DNA of 64,000 nt from Scalesia atractyloides (GCA_947069175.1 CAMTDV010000012.1:38038341-38102340); one strand, 5' to 3'; counted from the stretch's first letter, positions 32,811 through 44,935 are shown. The notes: generated by a model not told the origin, from the letters alone. Program-made: numbers and translations.

Positions 32811-34480
32811 GTACTATCTCCGAGTGGAAACGGGTAAGCATCTACGGAGAAAGAAAAGTTGAAATGAAGGTAAGGCACCCATGTTGAGGCAATCAAATAC
32901 GCACGAAATGAAGGTAAGGCATTCCTAATTTATATTAGAGATACCTCTACGGACGTGCCAAAATTTGATGATGTAGAAATTGTAAACGAATATCCGGATG
33001 TGTTTCCTGATAAACTACCGGGACTCCCTCCCGAGCAAGACGTGGAGTTTTGCATTGTACTAAACTCAGGTGCGAAACATGTGGCTAACACTCCCTATAG
33101 ATTAGCCCCTACAGAAATGCGGGAGTTAATGACCCAGATACAAGAATTACTCGATAAAGGCTTCATACGCCCGAGTGTGTCACCCTAGGGAGCTCCCGTG
33201 TTATTCGTGCAGAAGAAAGATGGATCGATGCGCATGTGCATCGACTATCAAGAATTAAACAAATTAACAGTTAAGAATCGATATCCTTTACCCAGAATTG
33301 ATGACCTTTTTGACCAATTGCAAGGTGCAAGTTGGTTCTCAAAGATTGACTTGCGCTCGGGATATCACCAATTGAGAGTACGCGAAGAAGATGTGGCAAA
33401 AACTGCGTTTAGAACTCGATATGGACATTATGAGTTTTTGGTAATGTCTTTTGGGTTAACCAACGCGCCGGCTGCGTTTATGGACCTTATGAGTTGAGTA
33501 TGCCGACCCTTGCTAGATAAATCTGTAATAGTGTTTATAGATGACATCTTAGTGTATTCTCGGAACAAAGCTGATCATGCAAACCATTTGCGTGAAGTAT
33601 TAGAAATTCTTCGTAAAGAAAAGTTATATGCGAAGTTTTCTAAGTGTGCCTTTTGGCTTAGAGATGTACAATTTCTCGGCCACGTGATTAATAAAGATGG
33701 TGTTTTAGTGGATCCGCAAAGGTAGAAGCAGTTATGAAATGGATTCCTCTGAAGAATTCATATGAGGTAAGAAGTTTTCTAGGACTGGCGGGCTATTACC
33801 AAAGATTTATTCAAGATTTCTCCAAATTAGCCCTACCCATGACCAAATGAACAAAGAAAAGTGAGAAGTTTGTATGGGGTCCCGAACAAGAAAAAGCATT
33901 TCAAGTTCTAAAAGAGAGACTGTCTAATTCACCAGTGTTAACTCTGCAAGATGGAATGGAAGATTTAGTTGTGTACACGGATGCCTCGCTTCAGGGTTAG
34001 GAGGTGTTTTAATGCAACGAGGTAAAGTTTTAGCATACGCCTCAAAACAGCTCAAACCACATGAAGAAAATTACCCAACGCATGATCTAGAATTGGTCGT
34101 TGTGGTGTTCGCCTTAAATTTGTGGCGACATTATTTATATGGAACAAAGTGCACCATATACTCGGATCATAAAAGTCTCAAATACTTCTTCAAACAAAAA
34201 GATCTTAACATGAGACAACGAAGGTGGTTAGAACTGATTAAGGATTACGATTGTGAAATCCTTTATCATCCGGGCAAAGCAAACGTAGTGGCGGATGCTC
34301 TTAGCCGAAAGGAACATCCACCCCTGATTCATGTAAAGTCTATGAAAATGATTGTTACACCTCATCTCCTTGATATGATACGTGAAGCATAAATCAAGTC
34401 ATTAAATGCAAATGATCCTAAGAAAGAAAGGAAAAAAGGGATTGTAGATAAACTAGAAGAAAATGCAACTGGAATCAAAA
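32811..34480 (+). pseudogene. Gypsy D reverse transcriptase and RNase H
   Basis: Same order as in C: linker FPDKLPGLPPEQDVEF, RT (MCIDYQELNKLTVKNRYPL, FSKIDLRSGYHQL, FIDD at 33534-33545), RNase H (ASLQG region, YASKQLKPHEENY, IYSDHKSLKYFF, ADALSRKEHPP). Stops: TAG 33186-33188, a TGA in the MSWV region near 33495, a frame break near 33725, TAA 34390-34392. The first and last coincide exactly with stops in C. Confidence 0.85.
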
Positions 34481-35519
34481 CTCGGTTTGGGTGAATCTGG
34501 ATTCCTTGGCTATCCGAAGTAAAGACAATGTTACTAGAAGAAGCTCATAAATCACGATACTCGATACATCTGGGAGCAACAAAAATGTATCGAGATTTAA
34601 AAAGAAATTAGGGGTAGCCGGGAATGAAACGAGATATTGTCAAGCATGTCGCTAAATGTTTAACATGTTCACAAGTGAAGGCGGAACATCAGAAGCCGTA
34701 CGGTAAATTACAACCTATGGAAATTCCGATGTGGAAATGGGAAGATGTAACAATGACTAAACTTCCCAAAACACGAAAACGGCATGATGCCATATGGGTA
34801 GTTGCGGATCGACTTACCAAAAGTGCCCACTTCCTACCTATCCGAGAGGCATATTCGTCAATAAGGATGGTAGAGATTTTTACAAATGAAATTGTAGCTC
34901 GTCATGGAGTACCCGTCTCCATTGTGTCGGATCGAGACACTAGATTTACATCACGTTTTTGGCAAAAGTTTCATGAACAAATGGTAACAAAACTCCATTT
35001 TAGTACCGCCTACCACCCATAAACGGACGGACAATCTCAAAGGACTATTTAAACACTTGTGGATATGTTGAGAGCATATGTCTTAGAATTTGGGGGAAAC
35101 TGGGATGGCCATTTGCCGTTAGTTGAGTTCGCATACAATAATAGCTACCAAAATAGCATTCAGATGGCACCATACGAGATGTTGTATGGAAGAAAGTGTA
35201 GAACCCCCATATGTTGGGGGGGAAGTGGGTCAAATAGATATCACGCCCAAAGACGTAGTAGCGAAAACTAATGAGAAGATCGATATCGTACGAGCCCGAT
35301 TGAAAGCGGCACAAGACAGACAAAAAGCTTATGCAGATAGAAGAAGACGACCCATCGAGTTTCAAGTAGGGGATCATGTACTGTTAAAGGTTTAACCATG
35401 GAAGAGAGTAATTCGGTTCCGTAAACGAGGAAAGCTCGGTCCCCGTTACATTGGGCCTTTTAAAATTAAAGCTCGTTTTGGAAAGGTGGCGTACCAGCTA
35501 GAATTACCCCAACATTTTA
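34481..35519 (+). pseudogene. Gypsy D integrase (catalytic Asp deleted)
   Basis: Zinc region with two stops where C has Trp codons (near 34610). The core carries a 9-base deletion at about 34754 that removes three residues including the first DDE Asp, comparing VTMTKLP here with VTMDLVTKLP in C. SDRDTRFTS and STAYHP remain. After a frame break come MLRAYVLEFGGNWDGH, MAPYEMLYGRK and the basic linker. The element then jumps to the polypurine region, so linker end and chromodomain are deleted. Confidence 0.85.
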
Positions 35520-35541
35520 CCAGCTCTAAGGGGTGTAGATT

Positions 35542-37397
35542 TGTAACACCCCAAAATTTTACACATATATATGTGTGTGTGTGTGTGTGTGCATGTGTGT
35601 ATAAGTATAAAGGTTGATTAAATGGTGACAAGAATTATAACCCTAGTTAAAATACAAGTGAAGTTTTAACTAAAAAGGGTATGTTTAGCTATAATAATAT
35701 AAACATCAAACTAGAGGGACTAAACTTGGATAAGTAGGAAAGTGAATTAATAAAACATAAAATTAAAACACACACACTTCTAGTGTGTGTGTGTGTGTGT
35801 GTAACCTGCTCTTAAGAAAAGAAAGGGAAGACCCCTTTTCTTCAATAATTTCAAGACTGAAACAAGATTTAAAGATCAAACTGATGCATGAACACCAAAT
35901 TATCATCATCGAACAATTCTTAACATAAGGTAAATCGAATTTTATGATTTGGTGATCATTCATAGGTGTGGGTTATAAGGAATCCGTGAAATTATAAGAA
36001 ATTTGGCATGAATATTTGTTAGAATCATCACATAGAAGACGAATTAGGTTTAATTTCAGTCATTTGAATGATTTGAAGTAATACCCACTTGATGAAGAAC
36101 TATGATGAAACTTGATGATCTTGAAGGTGAGAATTTGATGTAATTTTGATGTGGGAATTTCGTATAGTAGAGTAAATGCTAGATGAAATTGACATTGAAT
36201 GAGAATCATGTGAGTTTAGTTGATTTGATGATTCATGATGTAAAGTAGTAAGATTATGCTTGGAATAATTGTACATCATGCTTTGTTAGTGGTACGCACT
36301 CCATGTGTTTGATGAAATGTCTTAACTGAGAATTTTGTAATTGACTTTGAACCTTACATAATGATCATAAAGTGAGTATGTAATGAGTAATGTGTTAAGT
36401 TCTTATGATGTTGTATCCAAAATATATGTGAAGTAAGTATGAAATATGAACTTAAAGTGTGAACGGTTGTGTATAGGTATAAAGGAAGAAGGTTCAAGTC
36501 ACTCGAAACAACAAGGAAACCAATACCGAGGTATGTTACTTATCTAAACTAAACTTTAATGTTAGAACTATTTCTTTCCTAAGGTGAAGAAATAATTTCG
36601 TTATCAATTCTAAGCTAATAAGCTTATCGAATAGAATGTTAAACTAGAGAGAAGATTACGTTGACGATTTGTTATGATCGAGTTTAACAATTAGAATGAA
36701 TGTACAAGAATGTTGTCGTGTTGACTCGTTGATAACGGGTCAACCGGGTAAGAAAGAAAAGATAAAAAGAATGCTGCTGTGTTGACTCGTTGAGAACGGG
36801 TCAACCGGAGAGAAAGAAAAAGTAAAAAGAATGTCGTCACGATGATTCATTGATAACGGGTCAACCGGGCAAGAAAGAAAAGGTAAAAAGAATGTCGTCG
36901 CGTTGACTCGTTGAGAACGGGTCAACCAAGTAAGAATGAGAAAGTAAAAAGAATGGGTTCATGTTAAACTAATCTAAACGCGTCAATATCCTAATGTTGT
37001 TAGTCTTATAAATTATTAGTAGTAAACTTTTTATTTATCATGTGAAACGTTAACCAAACTTGTTGTGATGTTTATGTAAAACTTCTACTTGATTGATCGC
37101 ACTTCGCTTGGGACGAACACACTGTAACGCCATTTTACACGCTTCCGATCCAAGTTTGTTGAATGTGGGTCAAAACATGTGCTTTTGGAATGTAAACCTT
37201 GTTCCTTTTATCACTCACATTTTTCATGTGTAGCTCTAAAGTTTATGTTTTGGGACAATGAGGTCAAGTACTCTTTTATAAATAATGTTTATAATTCCCT
37301 TGTTTAATTACGAGGGGCATTTTTTCAAGAATTTTTATTCTACGGCCTAAACTCCAAATTATAAGAATTGTAACGTGATGTCGAATCGGGCATTTCA
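35542..37397 (+). mobile_element. 3' LTR of gypsy D
   Basis: TGTAACACCCC...CATTTCA, 1856 bases, close to the LTR at 28746. Differences include microsatellite length, one extra minisatellite unit, and loss of the strong donor base (AG|GTAAAT in place of GTAAGT, about 35940). The right flank starts GAAGA. No matching GAAGA was seen left of C, as expected if C's left end was lost. Confidence 0.85.
36705..36955 (+). repeat. Minisatellite in 3' LTR of D, about four units
   Basis: Same ~60-base unit as in the upstream LTR with one extra copy. Each unit carries the TTGAC...GTCAA pair with small variations. Confidence 0.75.
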
Positions 37398-37495
37398 GAA
37401 GATTACCAAAAATTCCATATAATCTAAATTATAAGAATTGTAACGTGATGTCGAATCGGGCGTTTCAGAAGATTACCTAAAATTCCATATCATAT
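37356..37495 (+). repeat. 70-bp tandem duplication spanning the LTR end
   Basis: Two 70-base units, each holding the last ~40 bases of the LTR plus ~30 bases of flank (CAGAAGATTACC, AAATTCCATAT). The duplication therefore happened after the element inserted. Confidence 0.8.
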
Positions 37496-39959
37496 ACTCT
37501 CCCTGTAATTCCATGAAAATTCATTAGATCAATTTGTTTATACCAAGCGTATAAGTTTGCTACTATTACGAATCAAGAAGAAAAGATTCTTACAACTTCA
37601 TGACATCCATTTCCATCCCTTTGGAGATGACATATTCTAAACTATCTAACCTGCTTTAAATCACAAAAGAACATAGCTCAAACTGTGTCATTTTAGCAAG
37701 AATTAAAGAAGTTGTAACATAAGATTCAAGTTTCTTGGTAGAAATCCACAAAAATACGTAGAAGCTAGCGATGGTTGGATGAACGGTGGCGAGATACAAC
37801 AAACAGATGATTACCGATAAAATTTAACAAAATAAAGAAAAACATTGGATTAATAGACAAATTCATACCTTGGAGATAAAGATGATAATTAGATTCGAAG
37901 AAGATGCCATTGGTTATTTTTAGTTTTGGGCCTTGAGAAAATAAGAAAGCTATTATAGACAGCGATATTAGTAAGCTGAATTGTAATGTTAATTATACAC
38001 TCTTGACATCGCAGTTCGTGGTCAGAAGTTCCTATAAAATAACATTTTCCTGAGATAGGCATCAGAGAACAAAGAAACACAACCCAATTTTTAACGATTA
38101 TTTTTGTGAGATTACCTGTTCAACCCATTGGTGAGAAATAGAAAACCCAAATTAACCATTTGGCTCAAGACTTCCACCTCTATGCATTTATAGTGGGCTA
38201 ATGATATTCGACTTGAAGACTTGAAATGAAATGGTTCTGCTTATCAAATGAAAAAAGAAAGAGGTTATCTTCAATTCAACAAACCCATCAATTTAGGTTG
38301 GAACAATGATGTAAAAACATTAAAATAATATATATCACAAAATTAGAGGGAGGGAGGGAGGCTGCACCAAAAACAACTCGGGATACATGACTTGAAGTGA
38401 TTCACCCTTATACAAAAGATGAAATCCCAACTTTTCACATTAATAGGCTTTAATTCTTAAATCTAATGAAATATAAATTGCTAGTCTCCAATCTAACATG
38501 TTACCTACAAGTTGGACATGTTTAATGGTTCTAAACACCAGAAACTATATATCATATGATATGCATCTTTAGATAGAGAACCCCACTATCCAAGCTTGGA
38601 AGACAACATCGACTTGAGCAATGCATAAGCAGTTATACTTGCCACTCTAATGGCAACCTACAATACAAAGTTACAACTTTACGTCAATGCTAATGCTTTC
38701 AAATAAAAAAATGTTATAAGAACAATACAAAGTTACAAATTTTGGTCAAAGTTAATGCTTTCAAATTGAAATTCATATGATAGTGGAGCATCCATATCTT
38801 CTAAACTTGATTTTATCCATTCAACTTCATAAGTCAAGTATATCTTCAGTTCCATCTTTTTTTCAATTTCTTAATAGAGATGGGGGATTGACTTATTTCA
38901 CATCTATTAGAGGCAATTTGACAAACAACATACATGATATATGTTTCACTAAATAATAACATATTAAGTGAAAGTGCGAAACTAATAAAGGATTAGAAGT
39001 CTACTAACAATAACAACTAACAAACCAAGAAGTACCTCGCCAACAATGACATCTGCATATTCAATTTTCAATTCATCTCTTTGTTTCCCTCATACAACAA
39101 ATCTTTTAAACCTTCTACCCACATGCATCAAATTCTTTCATACTTCCTAATAGATGCTCTTTTTAAATCCTCCGAATGTTGATTATCAGACTATCAACTA
39201 ACATCATTGGAGTACAATGGCATAATGTACAACTTATATCTTTTATTTTTCTTATGCTTTTATGGTGAATTTTGAGGAAAGCCCATATTGAGACAAAAAA
39301 AACAACCAAAAATTGAGCAATCAAGTGAATTTTGAGGAAAGCCCATCTGAGACAAAAAGTAACAACAAAAAATTGAGCAATTGGTAAAGAAAAGGCTTTA
39401 AATTGACATATCCAAATCACAAAGCATCAAGAACTATTTATAAAAGAAAGTGTTGTCAAAACAACTGTATTTAAATAATGAATTTATTCCAACATAAATA
39501 AACTCAACATATATTTTTATTGAGCCAATACCGAGCTGTCATTGTTTATTCCAACCCTCTTACGTCATCTCCAACATAAATAATTTGTTTCAACTCAACA
39601 TATATTTTTATTGAGCCAATACCAAGCTGTCAATGTTTATACCAACCCTCTTATGTCACAACAACTGTATTTGAAAAAACAAAACTAAAATTACCAATGA
39701 TATAAGTGTATTCAGTAGAAACCCTACATTCCCAAATCACCTAATGCCAACATAACGAAATCATAATAAAAACGTGCAAATTAAACAAACAGAAACCCCA
39801 CGTTCCCAAATCACCAAAAACCAACCAACCAACAAAAATAACAATTCAAAGACGCATAGTTCGATTCACGATCAAACAAAAAGATGAGCTTAGGAATTAT
39901 CGAATTATAAATCAAGATTGAACGAGCATTAAACACGGATCATCAAAGAAAGATATGTT
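37496..39959. other. Non-coding DNA with small duplications
   Basis: No convincing coding frame. Short tandem or near-tandem duplications at 38659-38768, 39266-39384 (GAATTTTGAGGAAAGCCCAT units) and 39500-39655 (ATTGAGCCAATACC units). It could be intron or exon material of the possible minus-strand transcript that starts near 40370, but I cannot define exons. Confidence 0.4.
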
Positions 39960-40380
39960 TAGAACATTATAGATCGAGAAAAAAGATACCTTTTTGCTTC
40001 AATCGTGATAGATCATATGTAGGGTTCCTTGAAACTGAAAATGTAAAATCGTTGAAGGGGGAAAGATAAACCACGAATCATGAAACAAAGTTTAAAACAT
40101 TATAGATCGAGAAAAACTAACCTAGTTGCTTGGCTGCTTCCAATTGCATCTGAAGAGATTTAGGATCGGTTGCGAATAGGGAGAGAGAGAATTTGGGGAA
40201 ACCCTAGAATTTGAAAAGGAAACTGATGATTGTTCGGGTGAAGAAGACGATTAGAAGCATGGTGAAGAAGTCGCTTAGATTGAGATTGGAAGCATGGTGA
40301 AGAAGCTGAAACCCTAGTGTGAGATGTGAAGTGAAGTTTTGTTTTGTTCTGTGTGGGTTATAACAATATATAATCTTCAG
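39960..40380 (-). promoter_or_regulatory. Possible promoter and 5' exons of a minus-strand transcript
   Basis: Minus strand: TATA-like TATATATTGTTATAA near 40360-40375, then a leader with ACTAGGGTTTCAG and AACCCTAG-type motifs common in plant 5' leaders and CTTCTTCACC repeats, then donor-like AACTAG|GTTAGT (about 40122). A second donor-like AAAAAG|GTATCT (about 39990) is followed by the same TTTCTCGATCTATAATG tail as the first, a local duplication. No open frame of note, so a non-coding RNA or dead gene start is possible. Confidence 0.3.
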
Positions 40381-40869
40381 CGATTTTGACCCATATTACA
40401 AAACGGGTCCTCCTAACCCAAACACCAAAGGAAATTAATTGTGTTTTAGGCGGGAGAAACTTAAATTGTGGCCATAGATGGGTCTCATGTGCCCCTTAAT
40501 TATGAACTTTATTAGGTAGGATAGACGTTTTTATGACAAGTTTCTTTTTCTAGAACTAAGAGGAGATCAGAATGGTCATTTTTTACGAGTCAAACGGGTC
40601 GAAAATTTTTTAAAGCATATTTTTGTTGAATGAAACCTCCTCACTCTTTGTTATCCGTAAGATGTATTTTTTTCAGATATAAGATAATTTCCATAATCAT
40701 ATTGGACACCGACTATTCTTCAAAAAAAAATCATACAAGTGTCTTGGGTCAACCCGACCCATACAAAATATATTGATATTTAACTGCCACCCGGCCTATC
40801 TGTTAAAACCGCTACCGGTAATTCATGAATTTTTTTTCTTTCTTTGTTTAAAACTCTGGTTTTGGGCAG
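40381..40869. other. Intergenic DNA, nothing recognised
   Basis: AT-rich. The last ~40 bases form a polypyrimidine tract and AG acceptor for the orphan exon that follows. Confidence 0.4.
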
Positions 40870-40979
40870 GGTAAAGTTGCAGATGGAATTGTATACCTAG
40901 AAAGAATAGCAAATATGAAAGAACCAAAGGCTGCAAAGACCAAAACCCATTATTGTGATGGTTTGTTTGTGCTTTCAAG
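40870..40979 (+). pseudogene. Orphan exon with good splice sites, unknown protein
   Basis: A 110-base open stretch between a T-rich acceptor ending GTTTTGGGCAG and a donor CAAG|GTAAGA. It reads GKVADGIVYLERIANMKE then PKAAKTKTHYCDGLFVLS. I do not recognise it and found no partner exon with matching frame nearby. It may be a captured or decayed gene piece. Confidence 0.35.
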
Positions 40980-41500
40980 GTAAGAGTTTTAGCAAAAGAC
41001 ATTATCTATTGGCATTCAAATTATTCCTTCTAATCTCAAATATAATTAGTCCATATATAAGTTATATTCTATCTATTAGAAAACCTTTTGAAGCATGGAT
41101 TAGTTTCGGTTCACAAGATTCCGCTCTTCTGTTCTTATTGGAGGGGGCAAAATGTGTCGGTTAGGCGATCAAAATGGGTGTTTTTTTGTTTGAGTTGGGT
41201 TGACCAAGACTCTTTTCAGTCATATATTTATAAACAACTGCCGTGTCAAATATGATTATAAAAATTAGATTATGTTAGTAATAATCTAATTTTTTTAATA
41301 TAATTGTTAAAGCAACATGCAGGGGAAGGTTCAGGATCAACTCCAAAAGGTAGCTTCTTGGTTGTAATACGCAATCAAAGAACACCGTTGGAGGGGTATG
41401 GTCCCAAAAACTCTTCGCCTGTGCAAGGAACCATACCCTCAACAACATACTACAAGGATAACCTTACGTGCAATGTGCAATGGTACGCCTTCCTTGGAAT
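40980..41500. other. No gene recognised
   Basis: AT-rich up to about 41300. The open frame at 41304-41549 runs into a tandem repeat and looks like chance. Confidence 0.4.
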
Positions 41501-41665
41501 CAACATGTCATACAATGAACCTTGCGCACTCATCGCAACGGTAAATTAGACCAACACCAACAGGTCATACAACGAGCCTTGCGCACTCAGCGCAACGGCA
41601 CGTTAGACCAAACAATATAAGTCACACAACAAACCTTGTGTACTTTGCACAACGGCAAGTTAGAC
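41501..41665 (+). repeat. Tandem repeat, about 52-bp unit x3
   Basis: Units around ACAACGAGCCTTGCGCACTC followed by an AGCGCAACGGCACGTTAGACC-type half, gradually diverging. Rich in GC compared with its surroundings. Confidence 0.7.
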
Positions 41666-42480
41666 TCAGACGCGCAAGCTACTTGATCCTGCGCGTACCA
41701 AACAATCCTCTAGCCGCAAGTCCTAAAACCTTGCAAGGCCAAGACAAACATGAGAGCACCTCATAGTCTTGTAGATAAAAGGATATATTCCTGCCACTCT
41801 GCGCTGACCGGAAAGCATTGATAGCCTCGCAGAAGGGATAAGCGCTAAGAGGTGTTGACTATAAACAAGGGTACGAAGTAGCAGAGTTGTAATGCAGACG
41901 TTAGACTGTGCACCAACCATACGTATGCCAGTGACTGTCATACATTCTTCACTTTCGGCTGATAGCAGGTCTAACACCAAAGACAGCTGCCTTTACCCGT
42001 GACACCGTTCAACATCCGACAAAGCACACCTCCTGACAAAGAACATTAATTCGCCTGCAGAGAACATTTAATGTTCGGCGCAGGGGGATAGAACGGATAT
42101 CTCTGGTCGTCTGGGTAAGGCCCAAGGCCCATCAGCCCATCTCTTGAGCCCACTTACTTTCGGCTCTAAATAAGTATCGGATCACAAGGTAAACCATCTA
42201 CGATCACCGACATTTACATGTACGATCACCGACATTTACATCTACAATCACTTGCTTATTATTTGCAATCACCAAATACTTATTCTCACGCCGGAGTGTG
42301 GTTACGGAGAAAACCCACTCTTTTCCTCGTGACGAGGCTAACGACGCTGCTAGTTTTGCAGATTAGTCTGAGTGAGATCACCCTAAAGAGCGAGCGAAGA
42401 GGCAACATTTTATGTAGAAATTCCTCGGTTGCAACTCACGGATATCCCTAAGTTCAACCGGTGTTTCTTCAACCGTTAGC
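41666..42480 (+). mobile_element. Possible LTR fragment of a Tat/Ogre-like gypsy
   Basis: GC-richer than its flanks. A TATA-like CTCTAAATAAG (42170) is followed by a directly repeated CGATCACCGACATTTACAT, then TATTCTCACGCCGGAGTGTG and GTGACGAGGCTAACGACG, which recalls the R/U5 part of Tat-lineage LTRs. No boundaries or partner LTR seen, so this is tentative. Confidence 0.3.
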
Positions 42481-43390
42481 TTTAACGCGAGTGGTGGCCT
42501 CCTGCGTGAGAATTAGTTGATGGATCTCTAAGAGTTTAAGCGAAATGGTAAAAGATAGTTATTTACAGTGAGAGTGGAAGAGAGAATTTACTTAGAGCTG
42601 AGAAAGACTCCCCTTTTATAGGCTGAGTGTTTTGCGCAATGAGGCCTATGCCAGCTCAAACCTTCGCGTCATGTAATGTTTATCCCTGGATGATTTTGCT
42701 TGCAGGGTGAGCCATGCCTCTTTTGATAATGTCCTGTTTGTGTGTCTCGAGGTTACCTTTATATGCTTTTGGACAAGTTCCCATCACTTTTGACCTACCG
42801 AGTTCAAGTCCCGATGTGTACAGTGACTTTAGCTTCTGGCATCAGCTATTGATATGTCAGCTTCCTGCCGAAAGCTTCTAGCTTATGGCTTCCAACTTCC
42901 GGTTTGTGTCTCTTGTCTTTTATTACTTGTTACGGTTATTATTGTTTTCAACCTTGCTGAGTGGGGTTTCCGGGTACCCACGTCAATGATTATTTGAGAG
43001 GTTTTATGCTTTAGTGATAAACTTTGGGCATACTTATCGTTTTAAGGGATATGACGTAGCAGTAGTAGTAATAAAGGGACAAACAAGTAAATAAAACAAA
43101 ACTTACCTGAAAAGAAAACTATTGTATTTTTGTAACAACCCAAAATGGGATTTTTTTTTCTAATCCCACATGGATAATGTTATCATTGATAGTTTTATTT
43201 GTTTTGTGTAGTTTGATTTAAATAACACTAAAAGGAATATAACTGTGTCGATAGAATTCGAATAGCATAGAAAGATAATGTGTGTATATAATGTATTCTT
43301 GAGTTAAGTTCTTTCGCTTCAAATTAAAAGATTTTAATCTAAGTCATTCAGTGTTACCGATTATGATTATGATTCCCCTGTATATGTAAT
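42481..43390. other. Possible minus-strand promoter; otherwise unassigned
   Basis: Minus strand CCTATAAAAGGGGAG (near 42608-42622) is a good TATA box. No coding frame follows. It may be the U3 of an undefined LTR. 43100-43390 holds nothing recognisable. Confidence 0.3.
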
Positions 43391-43664
43391 ATTAGGTAGT
43401 GGTGGATTCAGGAATTTTTTCAGTGGGTTCACTGAAAAAAAATAAAACAATTTAACCCCAGGAAGAGTCGAACCCGTAACCTCAAGCATGAAACTACATG
43501 ACTTAACCACTCCACCATCCATAAATTTGGTTACTGTGTTCATTGCAGATGTTTTTTATCGGTTCATACCAAATTTTGTATTAACATTTCTACTAAAAAT
43601 TTGAAACCGAGTGGGTTCGTGTGAACCCGTAGTTCTCAACGTAGATTCGCCCCTGACATTAGGT
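43391..43664 (-). mobile_element. hAT-like MITE carrying a tRNA-like segment
   Basis: A 260-base body (43398-43657) between direct repeats ATTAGGT (43391-43397 and 43658-43664). Imperfect inverted ends: AGTGGTGGATTC on the left, and AGGGGCGAATCT read inward from the right. The CAGGGGCG(A/G)A terminus and 7-8 bp duplication fit non-autonomous hAT elements. The centre holds, on the minus strand, a tRNA-like stretch (GGAGTGGTTAAG ... GGTTCGACTC). It has no coding capacity. Confidence 0.6.
43452..43521 (-). other. tRNA-like module inside the MITE
   Basis: A-box-like GTGGAGTGGTTAAG and B-box GGGTTCGACTCTT about 45 bases apart, resembling Ser/Leu tRNAs. Not a complete cloverleaf. Confidence 0.5.
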
Positions 43665-44935
43665 TTTTTTTGAACGGCAAAAACTTCTATATATACAAAT
43701 ATAGAAACCGGGCCAGCTAGTCACTGGAACCCGAAGGATTACAAAATAATGTCACGAATATTAAAATCAAGCCATCTAACCCAGTTGACGTTACAAAGTT
43801 TAGATCTAGTAGTAATCCAAAGGAACGAGTTTTCCTTTATCGTTGCCGCCATTCTTGTGAAGTGGACATTTATGCTATTGAAAAATCTTTTCATTCGTTG
43901 CTTTTCAAATCTCCCACATGGTGACCATAAAAATCGCACGAACAATCTTCTTCCAATTCGACGACCCGTTGTGCCCCGAGATGAACCCGAGAATTTGTTT
44001 CACGGTAAGTCGCTAGAAGGGAATGGCAGTTTTAGCCACTCAAAAATGGACCACCGTACCGATTTAGCAACGAAGCAATCCCAAATAATGTGTTGAGCCG
44101 TTTCTTCCTTTAAACCACATCGAACACAGGAACTGTTATCTAAAGAGACTCCCCCCACTGAAAGATTATCCTTCGTCGGAATACGGTTCTAGAAAATCCT
44201 CCAACAATAGAGATTAACCCGCTACGGAACCCACTTATCCAAAAGTCCGAAGGATCGAAATCTGCCTCTTTAATTGCTTCATGAATCTTGAACCGTAGCC
44301 CAACCACCAAAAGAACATCTTGGGCCTCCCCTTTCCAAGCCCAACGGTCACCCATTACCATTCACCCCAACCCACTAATAAAATTCTTTAAGAGCCCAAG
44401 TTGCAAACTCTCATGCTGGTCCGTTTCCCCTTTAGACCAAACCTCCAGCCACTCATCAATTCTGCTAGCTAGCTTCCACCAATTTTTTGACACTGATATC
44501 TTTGTTTATGGCAATATTGAACAAGTTTTTGAAGATATCCTTCATCAAACCCGCCCCAAGAATAAAATATTATATCCATCTCCTAAACCCCCCCCCCCAC
44601 CCACACACACACCAAGTTATCATTTAGAAATAATTTTAGCTTGGAGAAATCCTTTTCAACCGACCCAATGTCCTTCCACAAACCGTGATTTTTTTATTAA
44701 ACGGAACCGGATGCGTGTCATTTTGTAGGGTATGAATCGCCCTAATGTCTCTCACCCAAAGCATGTCATTGTTCAACTTAAACTTTCATCACCATTTAGC
44801 GAGAAGGGCTAGATTCAAACTTTTAATGTCTTTGATATCTAACCCCCCATGACGTTTCAAACGCACAAATTAATCCCACACAATCCATTTAATTTTACCT
44901 CGGCGCACACAAAGTGGGATGTTTATTAAATTTAG
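43664..44935 (-). pseudogene. LINE (non-LTR retrotransposon) 3' fragment
   Basis: Minus strand, 5'-truncated. Pieces of the RT C-terminal region (NLALLAKW, NDMLWVRDIRA) are followed by the zf-RVT segment (NRIPTKDNLS, SCVRCGLKEETAQHIIWDC) with several frame breaks. The element ends TTGCCGTTC followed by eight A residues, a poly-A tail, next to the MITE. The enzyme would have copied LINE RNA at the nicked target. The plus-strand frame at 44288-44728 is a shadow. Confidence 0.75.

Noticed and set aside
41304..41549. 81-residue plus frame after an AG acceptor-like site
   Set aside because: Frame does not join the 40870 exon convincingly and ends inside a tandem repeat.
43739..44096. Plus-strand frame opposite the LINE end
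   Set aside because: Shadow of the minus-strand LINE sequence.
44288..44728. 146-residue plus frame with Pro-rich run
   Set aside because: Antisense to the LINE RT/zinc-finger sequence, which gives recognisable protein on the minus strand.
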